Counted from the first letter of the stretch, positions 19,161-28,901 are shown. The stretch: 64,000 bases of DNA from DASRHT01 sp035293765 (GCA_035293765.1 DATGMF010000020.1:1-64000); one strand, 5' to 3'. Numbers and translations are program-made. Notes: generated by a model not told the origin, from the letters alone.

Positions 19161-19196
19161 GCGGTGACTTCGTACATTGGAGTACGAAGCCACCGC
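19161..19196. terminator. Bidirectional terminator hairpin
   Basis: GCGGTGACTTCGTAC at 19161-19175 pairs with 19182-19196 over 15 positions with one mismatch and a 6-nt loop. It sits between the convergent secreted-protein gene and the anti-sigma gene. Confidence 0.65.
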
Positions 19197-19271
19197 CTTA
19201 TTCTGCTTACATTACATCAGGAAACCAAGAAAACGAGTCACCTCTCCCCATGATGATAACAGCTTCGTTGC

Positions 19272-21065
19272 TCAAGCTCCTGCCGGTTCTCTGGCAATCG
19301 GCCAGCTAAACATGCTGAGCGTTGTGGTCGTGCTGCCGGGGGGCGTGCTGGCACTGGGGCCGGCCCATACGGCGGTATCGTCATTGACCATCACAAAGCT
19401 GGCGTCCGGTGGAATGGCGCCGGCACCAATCGATACCGGCGATTTTGCGACCACATCATACATTTCAAAGCCCCTGGTGGCGCTTTGCCAGAGTAGGAAG
19501 CGCGAGCCGCTTTGTAATGCTGAAATCGGCCCGTTCGTATTCTGTGGCCCTGGAAGGGCTGCAACGCCGTCCGCTGTGAAGGTCAGGAGCATGCCCTGAA
19601 CGGCCTCATCGATCTGTGGAGGATAGAATGAGAGGGCTATACGGGCGATGGTGGCAGGATTGGACTGAATTGACGGCACCGGCGTAGCTATGGGCGTCAC
19701 TGTTGGCGCTGCACTTGCAGCAGCCTGGTCCGCGTTGGCGCTCGCAGCCGGGTTCGTGCTGAGCAAGAAAAGCGTATCGCCAACGATGTTGGGATGGAAC
19801 GACATGCCATCCGAGCGGAACAGGTATTTCGCAATGATCGGGTGTGGCAGCCAGCGGCCCTGATGCGGCGGCGGAGTTGTCTGTGTTTGCTGCGTCCAGA
19901 TATTGCTACGCAACACCCCATCGTTGCCCTGCCATTCCTCTGACCAGTAAATACTGGTGCCATCGCTAGTTGCTGTAGGCGAGGTAAGGATATGCCCGTT
20001 GGAACTGGTGGCAAGTTGCTGAGCGTCTGCAACGTTATTTGCTGTAAGCTTGTAGTTGATCAGGTGTGTATTGCCTTTGCTATCAACGATGGCGGCGAGC
20101 AGACTATCGTTGGTAAACCATATGCCCTGGATAGGTGTATGGACCCAGCCGGGAACGGTACCCTGATCAAACGTGTCTTTGGCTATCGTTATTGGAACCG
20201 CTATAGAAGTTTGTTCTGGATTGAGCGCAAGCACACGGAGAGTCCAGGCACGGGAGTTACCTGCCAGGTGCTTATTGGTCGTAGGGCTGGGCGCATCCAT
20301 CTGGAGCCAGATGAGCCAGCTTTCGCTGCTGCCTAATACGATCAGCGGGGTGGCGCTAGCCGCAGTTAAGAGCGGAACGCTTCTCCTCGTCTGTGCATCC
20401 AGGCGTTGCAGCATCCAGCCAGTTTGCCCATCTCCGTAAGCAGTATAGTAGATCGCGTGCCGCGTCGCTGCCGCGCTCATGACATGGGTATAGACGGTCG
20501 TGGTAGTATATTTTGCCATTGCGACCTGGGAGAACGTGGCAACGCTGGCAGAACTGGGAGGATTGGGGATACCTCGATTAGCCAGCAGCAGCAACGAGGT
20601 CAGACCACCCATGAGCAGGACCATGAGGAATGTCGCGGCTATACCGAGAATAGCGGCATGGCTCATCTGCCGGTATGGTCGATGCTTGCGTGGTGCCTGA
20701 ATAAGAGAGAGGGGACCTGTATCTGCGGTAGAGAAAGCGATTAAAGGGTCAGACTGAACGCTATTCTGGGCCGGTTGTAAATAGGGCGCGAGAAAAGCGG
20801 GAGGTGGCGGAGAGGTGGATGGATTGTGTTGCAGGTGGTTTAAGTGCTCAGTTGCGAGAGCCCGCAAAAGTCTACTATGAGCATCGGGAGAAGGCTCGAT
20901 TGCCGATAGTGAACGTATGCGTTCCCCGACAAACGATTGTTGCGTCTGCACCCGCCTGCAAGCGTCACAACCGGCTAGATGCTCATGTAATTCTTTAGTG
21001 CTGACAGGATCGCTCTTGAGTTCACGATATATGGCGAGTATGGCTCGTGCCTGGCTACAGTTCAA
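19272..21065 (-). CDS. Membrane anti-sigma factor with zinc finger and beta-propeller-like outside domain (second copy)
   Basis: A 597-residue protein of the same design as the one at 6172-8046. The zinc finger has identical spacing (Cys3, His29, Cys33, Cys36 in HLAGCDACRR). A Pro/Ser-rich linker, a membrane segment at about 137-162, and a long extracytoplasmic region with propeller-like strands (SWLIWLQMDAPS, IYWSEEWQGNDG, SRFLLWQSATRGFEMYD) follow. The D-G blade signatures are weaker than in the first copy. It overlaps its sigma gene by 4 bp. Confidence 0.82.
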   Translation of the reverse strand: MNCSQARAILAIYRELKSDPVSTKELHEHLAGCDACRRVQTQQSFVGERIRSLSAIEPSPDAHSRLLRALATEHLNHLQHNPSTSPPPPAFLAPYLQPAQNSVQSDPLIAFSTADTGPLSLIQAPRKHRPYRQMSHAAILGIAATFLMVLLMGGLTSLLLLANRGIPNPPSSASVATFSQVAMAKYTTTTVYTHVMSAAATRHAIYYTAYGDGQTGWMLQRLDAQTRRSVPLLTAASATPLIVLGSSESWLIWLQMDAPSPTTNKHLAGNSRAWTLRVLALNPEQTSIAVPITIAKDTFDQGTVPGWVHTPIQGIWFTNDSLLAAIVDSKGNTHLINYKLTANNVADAQQLATSSNGHILTSPTATSDGTSIYWSEEWQGNDGVLRSNIWTQQTQTTPPPHQGRWLPHPIIAKYLFRSDGMSFHPNIVGDTLFLLSTNPAASANADQAAASAAPTVTPIATPVPSIQSNPATIARIALSFYPPQIDEAVQGMLLTFTADGVAALPGPQNTNGPISALQSGSRFLLWQSATRGFEMYDVVAKSPVSIGAGAIPPDASFVMVNDDTAVWAGPSASTPPGSTTTTLSMFSWPIAREPAGA

Positions 21066-21889
21066 TCTTCACCGACCTCTTTTTGATACAGTCCAATAAA
21101 CCGTTCCCGAGCTCGCATCAAGCGCATTTTGACCGCCGACGGACTAATCTTGAGAATGTTCGCGATTTCCGCGCAAGAAAGCCCATCATGTTCGTATAGC
21201 CACAAGCATACCGCGTATTTGGGGGGGAGCTGCTTAAATACGTGCTCGACGATTTCGCGATCTGCCACCCGTGTTTCGAAGCGCCCACCGTCATAGCCGC
21301 CACGCTCATACATCGTGCTTACCGAAGTACGAGCTTCACCGTTATGTTCCTCGCTAGAACCGTTGAAGCTCTCTGAGGAAGCGCCGCCTGCGTCTGAAAC
21401 GACGCCCGCGCCGATCCCTCGATCCTCATTAAACATAGAGAGCGGCAGCCAAGAGATCAAACGTCGCCTGCGCAAGCTGTCCGTGGTTGTATTGGCGGCT
21501 ATGCGATAGAGCCAGGCCGACAATGCTCCGGGCTGGACAACGGTGCCTCCCAGCAATGCTTTATATGCTTTGACAAATACGTCTTGTGCGAGATCATATG
21601 CCTGCTCACGGTTGCCGATGAGATGATAGATGAAGTTGGTGATGGGGACTTGAAAACGCAGGAAAATCGCCTCAAAGTCCGCTATATCTACCTGCTCCTG
21701 TTGTGTAGCGACAGGCTGAGAGGGGCTTGCTGGTTCTGCTCGCTCCTCAACTGCTCCCTGCTCTGTGGCTACACATTCCTCCTCGCTCGTCGGCAGTGGA
21801 ATAGTGGAACGACCGTAATCCTGGCGTTCTTCATCCACTGATGAACAGAATTTGTTATTCGCATTGTAGAAACGGATAGAAGTATCCAT
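21062..21889 (-). CDS. ECF sigma factor with extended N-terminus and linker
   Basis: A 275-residue ECF sigma factor. Region 2 is seen in YHLIGNREQAYDLAQDVFVKA and LSAWLYRIAANTTTDSLRRRR, closely matching the sigma factor at 8043-8579; region 4 is in HDGLSCAEIANILKISPSAV. It differs from that paralog by a disordered 70-residue N-terminal extension and a Gly/Ser/Glu-rich insert of about 55 residues between regions 2 and 4. The start at 21889 has no good ribosome site, so a shorter form beginning further in is possible. It is coupled to the anti-sigma gene. Confidence 0.88.
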   Translation of the reverse strand: MDTSIRFYNANNKFCSSVDEERQDYGRSTIPLPTSEEECVATEQGAVEERAEPASPSQPVATQQEQVDIADFEAIFLRFQVPITNFIYHLIGNREQAYDLAQDVFVKAYKALLGGTVVQPGALSAWLYRIAANTTTDSLRRRRLISWLPLSMFNEDRGIGAGVVSDAGGASSESFNGSSEEHNGEARTSVSTMYERGGYDGGRFETRVADREIVEHVFKQLPPKYAVCLWLYEHDGLSCAEIANILKISPSAVKMRLMRARERFIGLYQKEVGED

Positions 21890-21991
21890 CGGTTACATCA
21901 GCCCTGCAAAAAAACAGCAATTTATAAAGATTTCCATGAAACTTTTCAATATACCAGTAGCATAGCACATTTATCTGTAAGATACTGTGAG

Positions 21992-23188
21992 CTAGCCAAC
22001 ATTGGATGGAATGTCTGGCAAACCACTTCCGGTAAAAAACGCCACCACTTCGTCGCCTGGCTGTAAAAAGCGATCTGCCAGCAACTGGTGGTATGCTGCG
22101 ATGGTTGCGGCAGCTTCGAGGGCGATTAACATACCTTCGCGCCTGGCCGCGTACTGCACCATCTCTTGCATCGTCGCGTCGCTCACGCTCAATGCTGTCC
22201 CCCCGCTATCACGTACTGCTTGTAGTATAAGCCGGTCGCCAATGGCTGACGGGACGCGTAGTCCAGCCGCCTGCGTGTGAGCCTGGTCAGATGCCCACGC
22301 CTCTGCCTCTGTTTTCCCCTCCTGAAAGGCTCGCACCAGAGGAGCGCATCCCTCTGCCTGAACAAGGATCATTTTCGGCAGGCGCGAGTCATGGAGCCAG
22401 CCCAGCCGTTGTAATTCGGCGAACGCTTTCCACATACCTACGACGCCTGTTCCCCCACCCGCAGGGTAGATGATGGCATCAGGGAGACGCCAGCCCAACT
22501 GCTCAGCCAACTCCAGCCCCATCGTTTTCTTCCCCTCGGCCCGGTAAGGCTCTCGTAACGTGGCTACGTTGAACCAGTCACGCTGGTTAGCAACTTCTGT
22601 GGCGACGCGACCAGCGTCGCTGATCAGCCCCTTGATTAACTCCACCTCTGCCCCATAGAGGCGTGCCTGCTCGATGCAGGCTTTGGGCGCATCTTCGGGC
22701 GCGACCACATAAGCCGGGAGGCCCGCTCGGGCTGCATAAGCTGCCATAGCCGCTCCTGCATTGCCCGCTGTTGGTGTAACCAGTCCCCGCACGCCCAGCT
22801 CGACCGCGCGCGATACCGCGGCTGCCATGCCACGAGCTTTAAAGCTGCCGGTGGGATTCTGGCCTTCATCTTTGATCAATAGGCGCGACTCGCCCTCCAT
22901 GCCTGTTGGGGCCAGTCGTGAAGCTGGTAGCAGGGGGGTCATGCCCTCACCGAGCCCCTGGATATGCGTTTGCTCTCTTACCGGCAGGAGCTCATGATAG
23001 CGCCACATTGTTGCCTCGCGCCCGGCCAGCTCCTCCTTTGTTAGCTCATGAGCCAGCGTATTAAGATCATATTGGGCCAGCAGTGGTCTGGAGCAGCAGG
23101 GGCTGATTGTCTGCACCCGGTCTGCCTCGTAATCATGATGGCAGACGCTACAAGCCAAATGGCTGAGATAGCTGAAACGTTTTCCCAT
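21992..23188 (-). CDS. thrC: Threonine synthase
   Basis: A 398-residue PLP enzyme converting O-phosphohomoserine to threonine. The PLP lysine (about 117) is in NPTGSFKARGMA, the phosphate loop is in TPTAGNAGAAMAAYA, and the AGGGTG motif is present in YPAGGGTGVVGMWKA. The N-terminus carries a Cys-x2-Cys ... Cys-Cys zinc-ribbon-like segment (Cys13, 16, 31, 32), seen in this threonine synthase type. ATG at 23188 lacks a Shine-Dalgarno, but TATACT (23196-23201, minus strand) ends 7 nt upstream, so the mRNA may be leaderless. It diverges from holB. Confidence 0.9.
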   Translation of the reverse strand: MGKRFSYLSHLACSVCHHDYEADRVQTISPCCSRPLLAQYDLNTLAHELTKEELAGREATMWRYHELLPVREQTHIQGLGEGMTPLLPASRLAPTGMEGESRLLIKDEGQNPTGSFKARGMAAAVSRAVELGVRGLVTPTAGNAGAAMAAYAARAGLPAYVVAPEDAPKACIEQARLYGAEVELIKGLISDAGRVATEVANQRDWFNVATLREPYRAEGKKTMGLELAEQLGWRLPDAIIYPAGGGTGVVGMWKAFAELQRLGWLHDSRLPKMILVQAEGCAPLVRAFQEGKTEAEAWASDQAHTQAAGLRVPSAIGDRLILQAVRDSGGTALSVSDATMQEMVQYAARREGMLIALEAAATIAAYHQLLADRFLQPGDEVVAFFTGSGLPDIPSNVG

Positions 23189-23321
23189 GAAGCATAGTAT
23201 AACACATTTCTTTTCCAGGATAAGCACGGTTAGCCTTTTTATCATACCAATGGCGGAAATGCCTTTGACTCAGTGCAGGCTGTGCCTTGCTATTGCAGGA
23301 CGTTTCTGCTACCATGATGGC

Positions 23322-24347
23322 ATGGCAGTTCATCAAATACAAGCACAAAATTGGAATATCGTCGGTCACGAGCACTCTATAGATATCCTGCGCCGAACGC
23401 TGGCAGCTCAACAGGTGCGGCATGCTTATCTGTTCGTTGGGCCGCAACGCATCGGCAAGAGCCTGTTAGCCCAACGCTTTGCGCAGACCTTGCTCTGCAC
23501 TGGTGGGGTCGATCCCCTGGTGGCCCCCACTGATCCCTGTAATGCTTGCCTTGCCTGCCGCAAAGCGTTGCATGGGAACCACCCCGATTTACATGTGATT
23601 AAAAAGGCTCCCGATAAGCAATTTATTCTGATTGAGCAGGTGCGTGACCTGCAAAACGCATCGGCCCGCCGCACGTTAGAAGGGCGGCGCAATATTTTCA
23701 TTCTTGAGAATGCGCACGAAATGAATCTACAAGCGGCCAATTGCCTGCTAAAAACGCTGGAGGAGCCGGAGCCGGATGTCGTGTTGCTCCTCACGGTTCC
23801 TGATGCCGGACTGCTCCTGCCCACTATTCTTTCTCGTGTGCAGCAAATCCCGATGCAATTGCTAACCACTGCACAAATCAAGCAGGCTTTAGAGCAGCGT
23901 TGGGATGTCGAATCGCGAGAGGCCGAGCTGATTGCCGCGCTGGCGGCTGGCCGGATGGGCTGGGCTGTGCAGGCGGTAGAGGATGAGGAGTTGCTGGCCG
24001 AACGCAAGGAGCAATTAGAATTGCTGGCGAAATTGCCCCCGATGAGCCGAGTGCAGCGATTTGAGGTCGCACAGCGGCTCAGTGCCGACTCCGATGAGGT
24101 AGACGCTTTGCTTGAGCTATGGCTATTGTGGTGGCGCGACATTGTCCTGATCGCCAATGGCTGCCCTGATCTGATCGCCAATGTGGATATGCTAGATGTC
24201 TTAAAAAAGTATGCTACAAAGATTGGCGCAGCAGAAGCCGGACGCATGGTGCATGCCATCTTGCGCACCCAGACATCTATAGAGCAAAATGTAAACGTAC
24301 GTGTTGCGCTCGAAGTGTTAATGCTCGACCTGCCCACAATCAAGTAG
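23322..24347 (+). CDS. holB: DNA polymerase III delta' subunit
   Basis: A 341-residue clamp-loader AAA+ protein. Walker A is HAYLFVGPQRIGKSLLA (Gly40-Ser47), followed by a zinc module with Cys59, Cys73, Cys76, Cys79 in CNACLACR, then FILIEQVRDLQ and NIFILENAHEMNLQAANCLLKTLEEPEPD, the standard delta'/gamma sequence with the SRC-like arginine region later (LSRVQQI). Many delta' subunits cannot bind ATP, but here the Walker lysine is kept. ATG at 23322 gives the family's normal start; upstream in-frame ATGs to 23187 would overlap the thrC start. Confidence 0.9.
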   Translation: MAVHQIQAQNWNIVGHEHSIDILRRTLAAQQVRHAYLFVGPQRIGKSLLAQRFAQTLLCTGGVDPLVAPTDPCNACLACRKALHGNHPDLHVIKKAPDKQFILIEQVRDLQNASARRTLEGRRNIFILENAHEMNLQAANCLLKTLEEPEPDVVLLLTVPDAGLLLPTILSRVQQIPMQLLTTAQIKQALEQRWDVESREAELIAALAAGRMGWAVQAVEDEELLAERKEQLELLAKLPPMSRVQRFEVAQRLSADSDEVDALLELWLLWWRDIVLIANGCPDLIANVDMLDVLKKYATKIGAAEAGRMVHAILRTQTSIEQNVNVRVALEVLMLDLPTIK

Positions 24348-24379
24348 GGGCGCCGGGCAGGCGCAAGGCATAGCCCCTA
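24345..24379. repeat. REP-like hairpin after holB
   Basis: TAGGGGC at 24345-24351 pairs with GCCCCTA at 24373-24379 across a GC-rich loop. It includes the holB stop codon and belongs to the same loose family as the repeats at 13244 and 38025. Confidence 0.5.
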
Positions 24380-24398
24380 TAGAAAAGAGGAGCATCCG

Positions 24399-25199
24399 AT
24401 GCGAACCGACCATAAGCACCTGCTTGTGAGGCAGGAAGATGGCGTGCTGACAATGACGATGAATCGGCCAGAGGTGTTGAACGCGTTTAACGATCTTATG
24501 CTGGAGGAACTGACGGAGGCTGCCGAGGCCGCTGCCAGCGACGAGGCCGTGCGCTGCGTGGTCCTGAGCGGCGCGGGTAGGGCCTTTGGCGCCGGACAGG
24601 ATCTCTCCAATTTTGCAAACAGAAATCCCAGCAATGGGCATGGCGGCGCGGTAAGCGAGCACCTGAAGAAGTATCATCGCCTCGTTTATGCGCTGCATGG
24701 CATGCCAAAGCCTGTGATCGCGGCAGTTCACGGTGCGGCAGCCGGTATTTCGTGTAATATTGCACTGGCCTGCGATATGCGTATCGCTGCTGACAACGCT
24801 CGCTTTATTCAAGCCTTTGCCCGCATCGGACTGGTGCCCGATGGCGGCGGCGGCTACTTCTTGCCCCGGCTGGTGGGATTGGGCAAGGCAATGGAGTTGG
24901 CAATGCTGGCCGATGAGGTGAGCGGACCGGAGGCTGAGCGCATCGGCCTGGCGAACAAGTGCGTGCCATTGGCCGAGTTTGAAGCTGCAACAATGGATTT
25001 CGCGCGCCGCCTGGCAAATGGGCCGACACGCTCCTATGGCTTGATCAAAGAGCTGATGTATAAGGCTCTCGACTGCGATTTGTCATCGGCCCTGGCGTTG
25101 GAGGGCAAGATGCAGGATCAGGCGATTATGACCGCCGACCATAGGGCCGGGGTGGAAGCCTTTATGCAGAAGCGCGCTCCCAAATTTACCGGTAAGTAG
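24399..25199 (+). CDS. Enoyl-CoA hydratase/isomerase family protein
   Basis: A 266-residue crotonase-fold protein. The oxyanion-hole segments are GAGRAFGAGQDLSNF and VIAAVHGAAAGISCNIALACD, followed by FARIGLVPDGGGGYFLPRLVG. The acidic residue expected for hydratases in the last segment is replaced by Asp-Gly-Gly-Gly, as in PaaG-type ring-1,2-epoxyphenylacetyl-CoA isomerases, so isomerase activity is as likely as hydratase. ATG at 24399 has AGAGGAG upstream. Five bases separate it from the next gene, so they are probably co-transcribed. Confidence 0.9.
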   Translation: MRTDHKHLLVRQEDGVLTMTMNRPEVLNAFNDLMLEELTEAAEAAASDEAVRCVVLSGAGRAFGAGQDLSNFANRNPSNGHGGAVSEHLKKYHRLVYALHGMPKPVIAAVHGAAAGISCNIALACDMRIAADNARFIQAFARIGLVPDGGGGYFLPRLVGLGKAMELAMLADEVSGPEAERIGLANKCVPLAEFEAATMDFARRLANGPTRSYGLIKELMYKALDCDLSSALALEGKMQDQAIMTADHRAGVEAFMQKRAPKFTGK

Positions 25200-25204
25200 T
25201 TGTT

Positions 25205-26137
25205 GTGCGCATCGATACCCTGTCTTACAGCAATAGCCAGACGCAAGGGGCGCGCCGACGCGAGTGGTTGCGTCAGCACGCTCCCCAGCATTTGCAGCAG
25301 TGCGCGACGTTGATGTTACAGGCATTGCGGCTGCGTGGGCCAGCAGCGTCGCGCTGCACGCTGGTGCTGGGAGCGGGCGCCTGCACCGAGATTCCGCTGG
25401 CTGAACTGGCCTGCGCCTCCGACGAAGTGGTTCTGGCCGATCTCGATCAGAGCGCGATGCAGCAAGGGCGGGACGAACTGCCGTCACCAGCACTGCGCAA
25501 ACGCGTTCGTCTCGTTCAAGCCGATCTGAGCGGTGGCGTTAGCTCCCATCTCCATCAGCTCGTCAGGCAACGGGATTGGCATAAACTCGCCGCTGCCGGC
25601 GCGCAGCCTTTTTTTGATGCCGTCGCGCAATGCCTGGAAGATTGCTTCGTTCCAGACCCGCCGCAGATTCAGCAGCTCTTTCCCGGCGAGTCTGGCCTGG
25701 TCATTAGTTCGTTGCTCGTCTCGCAGCTTTTCAGTTATCCCATTCTTGACCTGCTCGATATGGTGCAGCAGGTTGCTCCCGCGTTGCAGGGAGAGCAAGA
25801 GCGCCACCGGCGTTATCAGGATACAGCTCAGGCGTTCCGTATCCGTATCATCAAAGCTCACCTGCATCTGCTAAGTACCTTGCTTGATCTAGACGGCGTT
25901 ATTGTGCTGCTCAGTGACGTGCGCGGCTTCGCCTTTAACGTCTATGGCACCGATCACGATGCCAGGCATGCCCGCAGCATTCCCCTGGTGCCACACGCTT
26001 TTTTCGATCTGGTAGCTGAAACCTTCACCGTGGTGAAAGAAGCCCGGTGGCAATGGCTGACCGATCTTCCTGAAAAGGAGCGACCGGGACGGGGATATGA
26101 GGTTGTCGGGTATGTAGCGACCGGACGCCCGGCATAG
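25205..26137 (+). CDS. SAM-dependent methyltransferase-like protein
   Basis: A 310-residue protein. TLVLGAGACTEIPLAELACASDEVVLADLD (about 53-82) has the Gly-rich loop and the acidic end of strand 2 of a Rossmann methyltransferase, and a later VRLVQADLSGG fits the adenine-binding acidic loop. The middle part (FPGESGLVISSLLVSQL) fits strand 4. I cannot name the substrate. It starts at GTG 25205, five bases after the hydratase stop. Confidence 0.65.
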   Translation: MRIDTLSYSNSQTQGARRREWLRQHAPQHLQQCATLMLQALRLRGPAASRCTLVLGAGACTEIPLAELACASDEVVLADLDQSAMQQGRDELPSPALRKRVRLVQADLSGGVSSHLHQLVRQRDWHKLAAAGAQPFFDAVAQCLEDCFVPDPPQIQQLFPGESGLVISSLLVSQLFSYPILDLLDMVQQVAPALQGEQERHRRYQDTAQAFRIRIIKAHLHLLSTLLDLDGVIVLLSDVRGFAFNVYGTDHDARHARSIPLVPHAFFDLVAETFTVVKEARWQWLTDLPEKERPGRGYEVVGYVATGRPA

Positions 26138-26181
26138 TTCATGCGGATGAACATAATAAAAGGAAGCGGAGCAATCATACA

Positions 26182-27210
26182 ATGGAGCAAGCCCCTGATG
26201 ACCCGAGGGCGCAGGTTCCCGTGCATCCCGGCAGAAATCACTTATGGAAGCCACCTGACGATATGACGCGGCCCCTCTCGGCTTTTCAGGAAGCCTTTGT
26301 GCTCTCGATCTACCCGCGAGGAACCCATATTGTGTCGGCACGGTTTCATCGGACAGTGCGGCTGCCGTGCCCTGTCTGGGTGCGGGTAGCTCTTCCAGAT
26401 GGTGAAGAACAGGTGGTGATTCTGCGCATGGACTATACGCCTGGAGGTGTGGAACGCGAGGCAATAGTTCTGCCATCTCTTGCGAAGCATGGTCTTCCTG
26501 TCCCGACCATCCTGGCAGGTCCGCTACTCGATCCCACGCAGCCGGAGGCGGGCTTAATGATGCTCTTGAATGTCCTACCTGGTCAGGATTTGCTCGGTTG
26601 GTCCTGGGATCGATCAGCGAAAGAGATTAATCATGCACTGTCCCTCGTACTGGAAGGGGTTGAGCGCCTGCATTTGTTGACTGAACCGCTTAAACGGGAT
26701 GATCTGGCTGGACGCTTACCACAACAGACCTTGTACATGGAACTTCAGGAGATCGTTGCGGGTGGCGGTCCGTGGTTCACCGAAGCAACCTTTGTTCAGG
26801 CGGTAGAACGCTTAACTCCTGTTGTGGCGGCACTTCAAACCCCGCTAGCCTTTTCAAGCGGAGACTACAATCAGGGGAATTTCCTATTTGAAGGCGACAG
26901 CTTGACGGGGTTCATTGATTTTACGGGAGCGTGTTTTGAGGACCCGCATGTCGGTATGGCGATGTATTGGATCTATAGCTGGTATCCATTGGACCGGGCG
27001 GGCATTGTTGAGCGCTATCTGGAGCATCACAATCTCTTGTTCTCCGACTTTGCACCACGCCTGGCGGTCCGTTGTTTACGGACGCTACAGCAGCAGATCG
27101 CGGTGATCGGTGGAGAAGATCTGCGCGATGAAGATGATTTTGAAAGCCACGCAGAGTATCGCTGCCGCGTTCTGGGGTTTCTTCAGCGCGCGATGCAGGC
27201 GATTGGGTAA
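26182..27210 (+). CDS. APH-family phosphotransferase-like protein
   Basis: A 342-residue protein with an aminoglycoside-phosphotransferase/choline-kinase fold. The catalytic loop is FSSGDYNQGNFLF, where Asp228 and Asn233 match H-G-D-x4-N but the His is Ser226. The metal-binding Asp is in GFIDFTGA (Asp246), where D-x-E/D would be more usual. The N-lobe segment EQVVILRMDY may hold the ATP lysine position, but that lysine is replaced by Arg. Such proteins phosphorylate small molecules or are inactive relatives. It could be an independent resistance-type gene. Confidence 0.72.
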   Translation: MEQAPDDPRAQVPVHPGRNHLWKPPDDMTRPLSAFQEAFVLSIYPRGTHIVSARFHRTVRLPCPVWVRVALPDGEEQVVILRMDYTPGGVEREAIVLPSLAKHGLPVPTILAGPLLDPTQPEAGLMMLLNVLPGQDLLGWSWDRSAKEINHALSLVLEGVERLHLLTEPLKRDDLAGRLPQQTLYMELQEIVAGGGPWFTEATFVQAVERLTPVVAALQTPLAFSSGDYNQGNFLFEGDSLTGFIDFTGACFEDPHVGMAMYWIYSWYPLDRAGIVERYLEHHNLLFSDFAPRLAVRCLRTLQQQIAVIGGEDLRDEDDFESHAEYRCRVLGFLQRAMQAIG

Positions 27211-27307
27211 GGAACACTGTTCAATTTATCGCCTGCCCCAACCAACATACTTATGGCGTCATCTGCCAACAGACCAGTAGTGACGCGACATTCCGTTGTT
27301 GCATCTA

Positions 27308-27334
27308 TAGCGACGTGATGGAATCACGTCGCTA
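27308..27334. terminator. Hairpin between convergent genes
   Basis: TAGCGACGTGAT at 27308-27319 pairs perfectly with ATCACGTCGCTA at 27323-27334 with a 3-nt loop. It overlaps the stop of the amidase and follows the phosphotransferase gene, so it probably ends transcription from both sides; no long T-run is present. Confidence 0.6.
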
Positions 27335-28901
27335 CGGAGTATTTCTGGGGAGCCGCTATTCCTGGAAAATCGGGGTGAGTACGAACATCTTGCTCAATTG
27401 CTGTCATGACGGCCAGTGCCTGATGTTCGCGCCAGGGACGAGCAACAACCTGTACGCCGACAGGCAAGCCCGCGCTGCCCAGCTCAACCTTGCGCGCAGT
27501 CTGCTCGATGATATCTCTGCTCGGCTGGCGTGCCGTCTCCTCATCAGCTTGAACGCGGGTGACGGGAACAACGCCGGTAGGATAGCCGACGACGTTATAG
27601 AGCACGGTATAGCCGCCTGCCGTACTAAGATCGCGCGTGCTGCCGTGCGTAAAAGCGGGAAGCGAGCAGGCAGGGCAAAGGATAATGTCGAATGGGCCGC
27701 CATCGGCCTGGTCAAGAGCCTTTTTAAAGCGACGTTGATACTCCATCTGTGCCTCGATAAGCTGCCAGTAGTGCTGGGTATCGCGGTATCCGAAGTGCTT
27801 AATGATACGAGCTGTACCGTGCTGGCCCAGGAGTTGGAGCATCGCGCCGAGGATGGAGAGGGTTGGTCGTGAGCGTTGAGCAAGCATTGCCAGGGTAGCG
27901 ATGCGCGGATCGCGTTTATCGCGCCCAAGCACTTTGTTAGCTCCTCTAGCGCCGTCCGCGCTCAGAACTCCATAGAAGATCCCGACCGCCTCATCAACAT
28001 CGGGAGGAAGCCATTCGCTTACCTGGGCGCCGGATCGGCGTAAAATATCTGCGGTTTGCAGCACTGCGCGGCGTACGGCGGGCGAGGGCGTTAATGTGCC
28101 ATCATCGATATAGTAGGCAATGCGCAGTTGTGAAATATCTACGGAGGCGGGATCGCCCAGCGGCAGCGGCGGTTCGGTTGTGGGATTGCGACCACCGTTG
28201 ATCACCTCCAGGCCGAGCACGACATCGTCAACGTAACGGGCCAGCACTCCCACCTGGCTCACAATCGCGCGTTGCCCAACGGGGGAGCTATAGCGACCGG
28301 CATCCGGCGTGCGCCCGCTGGTCGGCTTGATACCAGCGATGCCGCAGAAGGTGGCCGGGAAACGGATGCTGCCGCCGATATCGGTTCCCAGTCCCATTGG
28401 CGAGCCGCCTGCCGCAATGATCGCCGCCTGACCGCCGCTGCTGCCCCCAGAGGTCCGTTCCAGGTTCCAGGGATTGTTGGTGCGACCATAGACCGGGTTA
28501 TCGCTTTCCGCGAAAAGCAGGAGCTGCGAGACGTTCGTTTTGCCGAGAATGATCGCGCCTGCCTGCCGCATACGCGCCACATAGAGATCATCTTCCGTAG
28601 AAAGCAGCGTGGCGCGCGAGGGGATGCCGAAGGTTGCGGGCGTGCCCTCCAGCTCCAGACACTCCTTGATGGTAATGGGCACTCCATGCATGGGGCCGGA
28701 GATGTTGCCTTTTGCCCTCTCTTCATCCGCCTTGCGCGCCTCTGCTCGCGCGGCCTCGTAACGTTTGACCACAACCGCGTTCAGAGCAGGATTGACGCGC
28801 TCAATTTGCTCGATATGCGCTTCGACCGCCTCTGCGGAAGAGATATCACCGTGGGCGATCATTGCGGCCAGTTCCCTGGCCGAACGATTGATAAGTTCCA
28901 T
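27324..28901 (-). CDS. Amidase (amidase-signature family)
   Basis: A 525-residue amidase of the Ser-cisSer-Lys type. Lys about 79 in HGVPITIKECLELEGTPAT, the GGSSGG loop near 151-157 and the nucleophile Ser about 178 in LGTDIGGSIRFPA form the triad. It hydrolyses amide bonds of small substrates; GatA of the Glu-tRNA amidotransferase is a close relative but no gatB/gatC is near. It is divergent from the phosphonate gene cluster starting at 29364, and a link (for example release or breakdown of an amide product) is possible but unproven. Confidence 0.88.
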   Translation of the reverse strand: MELINRSARELAAMIAHGDISSAEAVEAHIEQIERVNPALNAVVVKRYEAARAEARKADEERAKGNISGPMHGVPITIKECLELEGTPATFGIPSRATLLSTEDDLYVARMRQAGAIILGKTNVSQLLLFAESDNPVYGRTNNPWNLERTSGGSSGGQAAIIAAGGSPMGLGTDIGGSIRFPATFCGIAGIKPTSGRTPDAGRYSSPVGQRAIVSQVGVLARYVDDVVLGLEVINGGRNPTTEPPLPLGDPASVDISQLRIAYYIDDGTLTPSPAVRRAVLQTADILRRSGAQVSEWLPPDVDEAVGIFYGVLSADGARGANKVLGRDKRDPRIATLAMLAQRSRPTLSILGAMLQLLGQHGTARIIKHFGYRDTQHYWQLIEAQMEYQRRFKKALDQADGGPFDIILCPACSLPAFTHGSTRDLSTAGGYTVLYNVVGYPTGVVPVTRVQADEETARQPSRDIIEQTARKVELGSAGLPVGVQVVARPWREHQALAVMTAIEQDVRTHPDFPGIAAPQKYSVAT

